A DNA stretch of 64,000 bases from Clostridium sporogenes (GTDB lineage: Bacteria > Bacillota > Clostridia > Clostridiales > Clostridiaceae). Position 1 is the stretch's first letter, and each line of letters begins with the position of its first letter. This document shows, one piece after another, positions 17,860-25,119 of the stretch. The DNA lies in contig NZ_CP011663.1 of NCBI RefSeq assembly GCF_001020205.1, positions 2,418,001 through 2,482,000 of the forward strand. The letters run 5' to 3'. The position numbers and the translations under genes were made by a program. The notes under the pieces were generated by a model that searched no databases, had not been told where the DNA came from, and saw only the letters and a list, made by a program, of their open reading frames with translations.

Positions 17860-17889
17860 TTAATATCTTCATATTTTACATATAACAAA
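17860..17889. repeat. 30-bp direct repeat flanking the ABC/peptidase operon, right copy
   Basis: Matches 13937-13966 at 28 of 30 bases, same orientation. It lies between the start of the ATPase gene and the truncated bceB tail. Confidence 0.75.
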
Positions 17890-17890
17890 A

Positions 17891-18019
17891 TTAAATATTC
17901 CTTTTTGCTATATTTTTATAACCTGCATAGGTTATATAGAAATATCCCAAATAAACTATAACAAATATTAAAGCAGTTATTAAAATTGAAGACCCATTAT
18001 TGATTTTATTAATAATCAT
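17891..18019 (-). pseudogene. Truncated bceB: 42-codon C-terminal tail
   Basis: An ATG at 18019 opens 42 codons whose last ~30 residues (ILITALIFVIVYLGYFYITY then AGYKNI) match the final membrane helix of the three bceB paralogues. Almost the whole gene is deleted, but the bce-type promoter upstream (18033-18124) and the stop codon remain. It now stands as a leader in front of the ATPase gene. A role as a small membrane protein cannot be excluded; the ribosome binding site is weak. Confidence 0.7.
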
Positions 18020-18032
18020 ATTTCTTTAGCCC

Positions 18033-18124
18033 CATCTCCTGTAACTTATTTTATACAATTCCATTTATTGTATCAATGAAACTATATTTCATTAACATTA
18101 CATTTTTGTTATATTGATATAAAT
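18033..18124 (-). promoter_or_regulatory. bce-type promoter module A (before the ABC/peptidase operon)
   Basis: Read on the minus strand it has TTGATA, a 17-base spacer and TAAAAT. The perfect dyad AATGAAA-N5-TTTCATT lies immediately upstream and overlaps the -35 box; TACAAT-N7-ATTGTA forms a second dyad in the spacer. An AGGAG motif follows. The 92 bases are nearly identical to modules B and C and closely like D. The dyad is the best candidate binding site for the BceR-like regulator. Confidence 0.8.
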
Positions 18125-18149
18125 AACTCTTAAGCCAAAAAAAACTATA

Positions 18150-18179
18150 TTGACAAGTATATTATTATATTGGTACAAT
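18150..18179 (+). promoter_or_regulatory. Sigma-A promoter of the thi operon
   Basis: TTGACA at 18150-18155 and TACAAT at 18174-18179 are separated by 18 bases. The predicted start near 18186 leaves about 98 bases of leader before thiS. It diverges from module A. Confidence 0.75.
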
Positions 18180-18199
18180 AATTGCAGAGTGATGACTGA

Positions 18200-18253
18200 G
18201 GTCACACGAAGGGGTACACCACCATGGGTGTAGGTCTTCGTGTGGCCTTTTTT
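18200..18253 (+). terminator. Leader hairpin/attenuator before thiS
   Basis: GGTCACACGAAG (18200-18211) pairs with CTTCGTGTGGCC (18236-18247) over 12 bp with one G-U pair; an inner hairpin TACACC/GGTGTA (18215-18232) closes on ACCATG; six T follow. It lies in the leader of the thi operon, so it would attenuate it. The conserved TPP-riboswitch core is not present, and only some 14 bases precede the hairpin. Confidence 0.75.
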
Positions 18254-18283
18254 GGTGCATATAAATTTATTTGGGGGTGAATT

Positions 18284-18481
18284 ATGGTATACGTAAATGG
18301 CAATCAAGTAAGCAACGCAGACAATTTATGCTTATATGATTATCTAATACGCGAAGGTTATAAAATTTCTTTTGTTGCAGTTGAATGTAATGGTTTTATT
18401 GTCCCTAAAAATCAATATAAAGAAAAAATATTAACAGATGGTGATGTTGTTGAAGTTGTAAGCTTTGTAGGAGGTGGCTAA
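18284..18481 (+). CDS. thiS: Sulfur carrier protein ThiS
   Basis: The 65-residue ubiquitin-like protein ends in the required Gly-Gly tail (VVSFVGGG), which ThiF adenylates and which carries the thiocarboxylate sulfur for thiazole synthesis. GGGGGTGAATT gives a strong ribosome binding site. First gene of thiS-thiF-thiG-thiH-tenI. Confidence 0.93.
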   Translation: MVYVNGNQVSNADNLCLYDYLIREGYKISFVAVECNGFIVPKNQYKEKILTDGDVVEVVSFVGGG

Positions 18482-18482
18482 T

Positions 18483-19292
18483 TTGAATATAAAGATTAAT
18501 GGTAAACCTATAACAACTAATTGTTCCACACTTCATGATTTGCGTAAAAAGCATTATGGTGATAGCGAAAATATAATAACTATTTTTAATGGCTTTCAAA
18601 CTTTTGATAATTATGATATTAGCGAAAATAATGAAGTAAATTTTATTGAAAAAGGCAAAATGCCACCACAAGATGAGTTTGAAAGCTTAATGTGTGCAAG
18701 ACATACTCCACATGTGTTTCAAAAAGTTAAAGCTTCTAAAGTAGCAATTGCTGGTCTTGGCGGTCTTGGTTCTAATATAGCAGTAAATTTAGCAAGAACA
18801 GGAGTAGGTCATTTGCATTTAATTGATTTTGATATAGTAGAACCCAGTAACTTAAATCGTCAGCAATATAAAATTAAGCATCTTGGATTATATAAAACAG
18901 AGGCATTAAAAAATGAAATTGAAGAAATAAATCCATTTATTAAAATCACTATTGATACTTTAAAAATTACTGAAGAAAATATTCAATCATTATTTAAAAA
19001 TGATGATATTATTTGCGAGGCTTTTGATAATCCAATAGCAAAGGCTATGCTTGTAAACACCCTTCTTGAATACTATCCACTAAAGAAGATTGTATCAGCT
19101 TCAGGAATGGCAGGATATGAAAGTAGTAATACAATAGTCACAAAAAAAGTAACAGATAATTTTTATTTATGTGGCGATGGGACAACTGCGGCTATGGTAG
19201 GACGAGGTCTAATGGCCCCACGTGTATCTATTTGCGCAGGTCATCAGTCAAATATGGTTTTAAGATTAATACTAGGAATAGAAGAAATATAA
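18483..19292 (+). CDS. thiF: ThiS adenylyltransferase ThiF with N-terminal ThiS-like domain
   Basis: The chosen start is the TTG at 18483, 8 bases after GGAGG and 1 base after the thiS stop; an overlapping GTG at 18474 is less likely. Residues about 1-65 (MNIKINGKPITTN...) look like a second ThiS-like beta-grasp domain without a GG tail. The E1-like adenylation domain follows with VAIAGLGGLGSNIA near 90-103, DFDIVEPSNLNRQ and the D of CEAFDNP. At 269 residues it lacks the paired CxxC zinc cysteines of E. coli ThiF. It activates the ThiS carboxy terminus with ATP. Confidence 0.9.
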   Translation: MNIKINGKPITTNCSTLHDLRKKHYGDSENIITIFNGFQTFDNYDISENNEVNFIEKGKMPPQDEFESLMCARHTPHVFQKVKASKVAIAGLGGLGSNIAVNLARTGVGHLHLIDFDIVEPSNLNRQQYKIKHLGLYKTEALKNEIEEINPFIKITIDTLKITEENIQSLFKNDDIICEAFDNPIAKAMLVNTLLEYYPLKKIVSASGMAGYESSNTIVTKKVTDNFYLCGDGTTAAMVGRGLMAPRVSICAGHQSNMVLRLILGIEEI

Positions 19293-19434
19293 AGTAAAGC
19301 TAAATTGAACTTATACACTAATAATCACAATGTTTAAAGCTATATTACTATTTTAAACTTTACTAAACATTAGATGAGATATGACTTGATTATATAAATG
19401 TGACAGTAACAAAATAAAGGAGTTGGAAAATGAT

Positions 19435-20211
19435 ATGAAAAATAATACTGACAAACTTATTATAGGTGGACATGAGTTTAATTCACGATTTATATTAGGA
19501 TCTGGAAAGTATTCACTTGATTTAATAAAAGCAGCTATTGAAAACGCTGGTGCAGAGATTATTACTTTAGCATTACGTCGTGCTAATTTAGGTGGCAGTG
19601 CTAATATTTTAGATTACATACCTAAAAATGTTACATTACTTCCAAACACATCAGGAGCTCGCAATGCTGAAGAAGCAGTTCGTATTGCACGATTAGCTCG
19701 TGAAATTGGATGTGGGGATTTTATTAAAATTGAAGTTATTCGTGATTCAAAATATCTTTTACCGGATAATTATGAAACAATAAAAGCTACTGAAATTCTT
19801 GCAAAAGAAGGATTTGTAGTAATGCCTTATATGTATCCAGACCTAAATGTTGCAAGAGATATGGTAAATGCAGGAGCTTCAGCTATTATGCCTCTTGCTG
19901 CACCTATTGGATCAAACAAAGGATTAAGTACAGGTGATTTTATTAAAATTTTAGTTGATGAAATTGAGATTCCAATTATTGTGGATGCAGGAATTGGACG
20001 ACCATCTCAGGCTTGTGAAGCTATGGAAATTGGTGTTGATGCTATTATGGCTAATACTGCAATTGCTACAGCAGGTAATATTTCAGCTATGGCAAAAGCC
20101 TTTAAAAATGCAATAGAAGCAGGAAGAACGGCCTATCTTTCAGGTCTTGGTCGCGTACTTGATAATGGAGCTTCAGCTTCATCACCATTAACTGGATTTC
20201 TTGAAGATTAA
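19435..20211 (+). CDS. thiG: Thiazole synthase ThiG
   Basis: The 258-residue TIM-barrel enzyme condenses deoxyxylulose-5-phosphate, dehydroglycine and ThiS-thiocarboxylate. Visible marks are FILGSGKY near the start, FIKIEVIRD with the Schiff-base lysine, and GLSTGDFIK then VDAGIGRPSQ for phosphate binding. The ATG at 19435 is favoured; GGAG is 12 bases upstream. A TTG at 19423 in frame is the alternative. A 130-base gap separates it from thiF. Confidence 0.92.
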   Translation: MKNNTDKLIIGGHEFNSRFILGSGKYSLDLIKAAIENAGAEIITLALRRANLGGSANILDYIPKNVTLLPNTSGARNAEEAVRIARLAREIGCGDFIKIEVIRDSKYLLPDNYETIKATEILAKEGFVVMPYMYPDLNVARDMVNAGASAIMPLAAPIGSNKGLSTGDFIKILVDEIEIPIIVDAGIGRPSQACEAMEIGVDAIMANTAIATAGNISAMAKAFKNAIEAGRTAYLSGLGRVLDNGASASSPLTGFLED

Positions 20212-20224
20212 GGAGGAGATTTAA

Positions 20225-21382
20225 ATGGAACAACCTATGGATCATATGAAGTATATGCCGGGTATGGAGGTAATTGAATCTAATATTATGAATCAGGTTA
20301 TCTCAAAAATGGAAGCTTATGATTATAAAAAATATACAAGCCATGATGTACTTAGTGCTCTTAAGAAGGATGTATTAGATATTGAGGATTTTGGGGCTTT
20401 ATTATCTCCAGCAGCCCTTCCCTTTCTTGAAGAAATGGCTAAGCGTGCTAAATTAGAAACACATAAACATTTTGGTAATTCGGTTTATATGTTTACTCCC
20501 CTTTATATTGCTAACTATTGTGAAAACTATTGTATTTATTGTGGGTTTAACTGTCATAACAAAATTAAACGTGCCAAACTTAATGCAGAAGAAATAGAAA
20601 TGGAAATGAAAAGTATTGCTAAAACTGGACTACAAGAAATATTACTTCTTACCGGTGAAAGTCGTAGTATGTCTGATGTTTCTTATATTGGTGAAGCTTG
20701 CAAAATAGCTAGAAAATATTTTAAGGTAGTTGGACTTGAAGTATACCCAATGAACTCTGATGAATATGCATACTTACATGAATGTGGTGCAGATTTTGTT
20801 ACCGTATTTCAGGAAACTTATAATTCTGATAAATATGAAACATTACATTTAGCTGGACACAAACGTATTTTCCCCTATCGTTTTAACGCACAGGAAAGAG
20901 CATTAAAAGGTGGAATGAGAGGTGTTGGATTTGCTGCATTACTTGGATTAGATGATTTTCGTAAGGATGCTTTTGCAACAGGGCTTCATGCTTACCTTAT
21001 TCAACGTAAATATCCCCATGCTGAAATTGCTATTTCCTGTCCAAGACTGCGCCCAATAATAAATAATGATAAAATTAATCCAAAAGATGTACATGAAAAG
21101 CAACTTTTACAGGTTATTACTGCATATAGAATATTTTTACCTTTTGCAAATATTACTATATCAACTCGTGAATGTGCTAGATTTCGTGATAATGTAATCG
21201 GACTTTCTGCAACTAAAATTTCCGCTGGAGTTTCAGTTGGAATAGGCGGTCATAGTGATGAAGAAGATACTAAGGGTGATGAACAATTTGAAATTTCTGA
21301 TACACGTACAGTATTAGAAATAGCTAATGAAATTGCTAATCATGGTCTTCAAGTAGTTATGAGTGATTATATATATGTATAA
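20225..21382 (+). CDS. thiH: 2-iminoacetate synthase ThiH (radical SAM)
   Basis: The 385-residue enzyme has the radical-SAM cluster motif C99-ENY-C103-IY-C106 and cleaves tyrosine to dehydroglycine for the thiazole ring, the anaerobic counterpart of ThiO. A 13-base gap with AGGAGG separates it from thiG. The C-terminal SAGVSVGIGGHS motif is also typical. This fits an anaerobe. Confidence 0.93.
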   Translation: MEQPMDHMKYMPGMEVIESNIMNQVISKMEAYDYKKYTSHDVLSALKKDVLDIEDFGALLSPAALPFLEEMAKRAKLETHKHFGNSVYMFTPLYIANYCENYCIYCGFNCHNKIKRAKLNAEEIEMEMKSIAKTGLQEILLLTGESRSMSDVSYIGEACKIARKYFKVVGLEVYPMNSDEYAYLHECGADFVTVFQETYNSDKYETLHLAGHKRIFPYRFNAQERALKGGMRGVGFAALLGLDDFRKDAFATGLHAYLIQRKYPHAEIAISCPRLRPIINNDKINPKDVHEKQLLQVITAYRIFLPFANITISTRECARFRDNVIGLSATKISAGVSVGIGGHSDEEDTKGDEQFEISDTRTVLEIANEIANHGLQVVMSDYIYV

Positions 21383-21977
21383 GTTATTAGCAATTACCAA
21401 TCGTCATATTTGTAATAATGAATTTTTAGAACAGATGCAAGACATATGTACATTGAATGAAAAAAACACAGTCATTGAATCTGTAAGTATAGTACTTAGA
21501 GAAAAGGATTTATCTGAAAAGGATTATAAGAAGTTAGCGGCTAAAGTATTAAACATATGTGAAAAAAATAATACGGAGTGTATATTGCATACTTATTATA
21601 AAGTAGCAAAAGAACTTAATTGTAAAAAGATTCATCTACCATTACATGTTTTAAAATCTAATCCTAATATCTATAAAGATTTTAATGAAATTGGGGTTTC
21701 TATTCATTCAGTAAGTGAAGCAATAGAAGCTATGAATTTAGGAGCAACCTATATTACAGCAGGACATATATTTGCTACTGATTGTAAAAAAGACCTTCCA
21801 CCACGAGGCTTAAGTTTCTTGTCATCAGTCTGTAGTTCTGTACATATTCCTGTTTATGCTATTGGTGGCATTTCACCAGCAAATGCTGAAAAAGCTATTA
21901 ATGCAGGTGCAGAAGGTGTTTGTATTATGTCAGGACTAATGACTTGCAAAAGTTCTAAATTATTTATGGCGAAATAG
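21375..21977 (+). CDS. tenI: Thiazole tautomerase TenI (ThiE-like fold)
   Basis: The start is the ATG at 21375, overlapping the thiH stop by 8 bases; the protein has 200 residues. The segment AGHIFATDCKKDLPPRG is close to the TenI active-site region (GHVFETDCKK in B. subtilis) with the catalytic histidine, and YAIGGISPAN/AGAEGVCIMSG form the phosphate site. TenI aromatises the thiazole product of ThiG. A thiamine phosphate synthase (ThiE) function is the alternative, but the GH(I/V)F-TDCKK motif favours TenI. Confidence 0.8.
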   Translation: MYKLLAITNRHICNNEFLEQMQDICTLNEKNTVIESVSIVLREKDLSEKDYKKLAAKVLNICEKNNTECILHTYYKVAKELNCKKIHLPLHVLKSNPNIYKDFNEIGVSIHSVSEAIEAMNLGATYITAGHIFATDCKKDLPPRGLSFLSSVCSSVHIPVYAIGGISPANAEKAINAGAEGVCIMSGLMTCKSSKLFMAK

Positions 21978-22083
21978 AGAATATAAAAAGGATTGTATAA
22001 TTTACAAAACTATCATAAAGTATGGCAAGTAATATATCTTTCTGATGACCTTATAATATATTCTATCATCTTATTATCTTACT

Positions 22084-22230
22084 TATAAATTAAAATGCTC
22101 CTACCCTCTTGCAGGATAATATTTATGTAGTCAGGCAAGAAAGACCAATATTAACTGCTAATAACTCCTTTAAATGGAGGGTACAGGGAAAGGGATGTTT
22201 ACCCTATCACCATACCTTCATCTAATTTTA
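22084..22230 (+). other. Structured intergenic element of unknown identity after tenI
   Basis: TACCCTC (22102-22108) pairs with GAGGGTA (22177-22183); inside, CTTGC pairs with GCAAG and AATATT can pair with AATATT, and CTCC-N7-GGAG makes a local hairpin. It looks like a folded RNA of about 100 bases and is followed by the terminator at 22236. It does not match the TPP, glycine, cobalamin or T-box consensus that I know. It may be a 3' untranslated structure or a separate small RNA. Confidence 0.4.
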
Positions 22231-22235
22231 TGAAA

Positions 22236-22293
22236 AACCTCATTTATTTATTATACTCTCTCTCACCATAAGTAAATGAGGTTAAATTTTTTT
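22236..22293 (+). terminator. Terminator after the thi operon or downstream small RNA
   Basis: A perfect 11-bp stem AACCTCATTTA/TAAATGAGGTT with a 26-base loop is followed by AAATTTTTTT. It is about 260 bases after tenI. Confidence 0.8.
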
Positions 22294-22312
22294 ATATACA
22301 ATATAATTAAGC

Positions 22313-22620
22313 TTATTCCTCTTTTCTTTTGTCATCTTCGCTAATATGCTGTATTCCTACAAATATAAGGTTTATTAGCCCTCTTATGTTTTTCCATTGA
22401 GATTCATTTGAATCAAGATAATAATAATTTTTTGTTCCTTCTTTGCGGACATTTACAATTTCTCCTCTTTTTAATATTTGCAGATGATGAGAAACAGCTG
22501 ATCTAGAAAGATGAGTTTTCTTTGAAATTTCCTACCTTTCGTTCATTTGTTTAAACCATTATAGCAAATAGATATTCTTTTTGTTCATTGGTAAAGAAAT
22601 TGATTACCATTATTTAAAAT
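22313..22620 (-). pseudogene. Decayed ArsR/SmtB family regulator
   Basis: The minus-strand frame from 22546 reads MNER, then TAG (22532-22534), then EISKKTHLSRSAVSHHLQIL and KRGEIVNVRKEGTKNYYYLD to a stop at 22313. This is the DNA-recognition helix and wing of an ArsR-type repressor. The upstream part (to about 22620) shows related residues in a shifted frame. One nonsense mutation and at least one frameshift make it inactive. Confidence 0.75.
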
Positions 22621-22685
22621 TAATATTTATCAAATAATTTTGTTTAATTATAACTTCAATAATAAAAATTTAACATAAGCACATA

Positions 22686-24923
22686 TCACTTTAATAATGG
22701 TGATACATTTCCTAAATAAAATATATCCAAAACATGAAGAGCTCTTGTACAAGCTGTATAAAGTAACAATCTATCTTCTTCATCCTTATATCTTAAATCA
22801 CTGGCATTATATATAATAACCACATCAAATTCCAAACCTTTAGCAAGATATGCAGGAATAACTAAAATATCATTAACATAGTCATCATCCTCACTTACAA
22901 TCATTTTAACGTTAATCCTATCTCTCAAATAATTGTAAACTCTCTGTGCTTCATCAACATTTTTTGTTATTATCCCTATTGAATTATGGCCATGGCACTT
23001 ATAAACTTTTACCTCTTCAACTATTCTTTTATTTATATCTTTTTCATCTAAAAACCCAGTCAAACTTGGCCAATCTCCACTCCTTTTCACGTATTCATCA
23101 TTAATTTCCTTATTTAATATTTTCCGCGAAAATTTAGTTATTTCCATTGTTGACCTATAACTTTTAGTTAAATTTATTGTAGAAGTATCCTCAGATTTAA
23201 GTATATTTACAACATTATTATAACTTCCAACATTCATATAAGGATTAATGGATTGAGATATATCACCAAGGATTGTTTTATTTGCTTTGTTAAATAATTG
23301 ATTGAAAATTTCATACTGCAATGGTGCATAATCTTGAGCTTCATCAATAATTACATACTTTACTTCTTCTGTTTTTGGAATATCACCTACAGCTCCTTTT
23401 ATAAACAATAAAGCTATTTGATCTTCATAATTTATCTTTTTAGCCCTTAAATTTTCTAAGGTATATCTTTTTATTTCTCTAATACTTTCATTGCCATATT
23501 TAATATTTGCCATTTTTAATAAGCCCTCTAAATTTTCATAAAAGCTCTTATAACAATCCATCAAATCAAATTTAGTTTTTTCTTCTACCTTATTAATTAT
23601 AGGTTTAATTTCCCTATCTACTAAAGATTTGCTTACTTTAACTATGTCATTCTCATCTAACTCTTCATTAGACTCTTCCATTTCTTTCACTGTTTTATCA
23701 ACTAATCTTTTTTTATAAGGTTCTATAAGATATAAAAGTCTTCGTCTTAGTTTTTCTAATCTTCTCTTAAGAGGAAGACTCTCGTAGTCCTTATAAAATA
23801 ATTCCTGTATTTCTAATGCTGAAATTATAGTTTCCTCTCCTAAAGTAATATCTCCAAAATCCATACTCATTTTTTTTAAGTGTTCTATATATACTTTTAA
23901 TAATTTAGCAAAATCCACAGAAGACTTAAATTTTAAACTTTTAATCCTAGTATCATAAGACCGCTCACTCTTATCTCCAAAAATATTCTCCATCATTTCA
24001 CAATAATCTTCCTTACTATCTATCTCCTCTAAAACTTTATGCATATATTCTTTAAATGTAGTTTGCAACATATTATCCTCTCCAAGCTGAGGTAAAACGT
24101 TAGAAATATAATCATTAAAAATATTATTCGGAGAAAATATCACGATATTTTTAGCTGTTATAATATCACGATGCTTATATAATAAATAGGCAATCCTATG
24201 CAGAGCAACAGAAGTTTTCCCACTTCCTGCTGGCCCTTGGACAATTAAATTTTTATATTTTTCATTACGAATTGCCTTATTTTGCTCTCTTTGAATCGTA
24301 GTTACAATAGCCTTCATTTTATTATCACTACTTTTACTTAATATATCTTGTAACACTTCATCATCTATTTTTATATTACTGTCAAACATATAATCAATTT
24401 TACCATTACTAATTTTATATTGCCTTTTCATTGATATTTTCCCATTTATAATTCCATCAGGACATTTATAATAAGCATTTCCAATTTCATAATCATAAAA
24501 CATACTAGAAATTGGAGCCCTCCAATCATATATAATAAAATCAAAATCTTCATTAATTAAGTTAGAAATTCCAATATAGCACTTTTCAACATTTTCTATT
24601 CCATCTTCCTTAAAATCCATTCTTGCAAAGTAAGGAGATGAAATCATATTCTCGTATTTATCAACTAGTTTTCTTTCAAACTCATGGCTTCTCTTTTGAA
24701 TCTTCATAGTATTAATAAATTGCATGAAATCTACAACATGCTGTAAACCATTTTCCACTGAAACAGCTCCAACATTTTTCCATAATTCTCTTTGAGTCTC
24801 AATAGCGTCTTTTTTAAAATTATCTTTGAAGTTTCTCTTTTCTTCTAATTGTCTTTTTACCTCCCTAAGTACATTTTCTAACCATTTCATTTCTACTATC
24901 CATTCAGATTTATTTATTGACAA
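22686..24923 (-). CDS. helD: HelD-type helicase (RNA polymerase recycling motor ATPase)
   Basis: The 745-residue superfamily-1 helicase-like protein starts at a TTG with GGAGGAG 5 bases upstream. It has an N-terminal coiled-coil arm (about 10-70), Walker A GPAGSGKTSVALHR near 231, a long helical insert, IIDEAQDYAPLQY as motif II, KSYRST as motif IV and a C-terminal LLYTACTRAL motif VI. HelD proteins bind stalled RNA polymerase and release it from DNA. It stands alone between the thi operon and the bce array. Confidence 0.88.
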   Translation of the reverse strand: MSINKSEWIVEMKWLENVLREVKRQLEEKRNFKDNFKKDAIETQRELWKNVGAVSVENGLQHVVDFMQFINTMKIQKRSHEFERKLVDKYENMISSPYFARMDFKEDGIENVEKCYIGISNLINEDFDFIIYDWRAPISSMFYDYEIGNAYYKCPDGIINGKISMKRQYKISNGKIDYMFDSNIKIDDEVLQDILSKSSDNKMKAIVTTIQREQNKAIRNEKYKNLIVQGPAGSGKTSVALHRIAYLLYKHRDIITAKNIVIFSPNNIFNDYISNVLPQLGEDNMLQTTFKEYMHKVLEEIDSKEDYCEMMENIFGDKSERSYDTRIKSLKFKSSVDFAKLLKVYIEHLKKMSMDFGDITLGEETIISALEIQELFYKDYESLPLKRRLEKLRRRLLYLIEPYKKRLVDKTVKEMEESNEELDENDIVKVSKSLVDREIKPIINKVEEKTKFDLMDCYKSFYENLEGLLKMANIKYGNESIREIKRYTLENLRAKKINYEDQIALLFIKGAVGDIPKTEEVKYVIIDEAQDYAPLQYEIFNQLFNKANKTILGDISQSINPYMNVGSYNNVVNILKSEDTSTINLTKSYRSTMEITKFSRKILNKEINDEYVKRSGDWPSLTGFLDEKDINKRIVEEVKVYKCHGHNSIGIITKNVDEAQRVYNYLRDRINVKMIVSEDDDYVNDILVIPAYLAKGLEFDVVIIYNASDLRYKDEEDRLLLYTACTRALHVLDIFYLGNVSPLLK

Positions 24924-25119
24924 AATATCTCCTCCTTGTAATAGGCATTAACATTTTAAAATTAATATTGATATTTTATCAAATACACCTGAAATTACTA
25001 GTCTATAATTACTTTTTTATATATGATATAATTAAAGTGAGGAAATAATATATTAAAATAATATTTACTTTACTTTTCCTGACTCTCCTATGACTTACTC
25101 AACATAAAATATAAGGCTA

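Noticed and set aside
18181..18283. TPP riboswitch before thiS
   Set aside because: The conserved CTGAGA and GATCTGGATAATGCCAG-type segments are absent and the leader is too short.
22084..22230. tRNA, 6S RNA or T-box
   Set aside because: No cloverleaf with TTC-loop, no central-bubble 6S pattern and no T-box core could be found.
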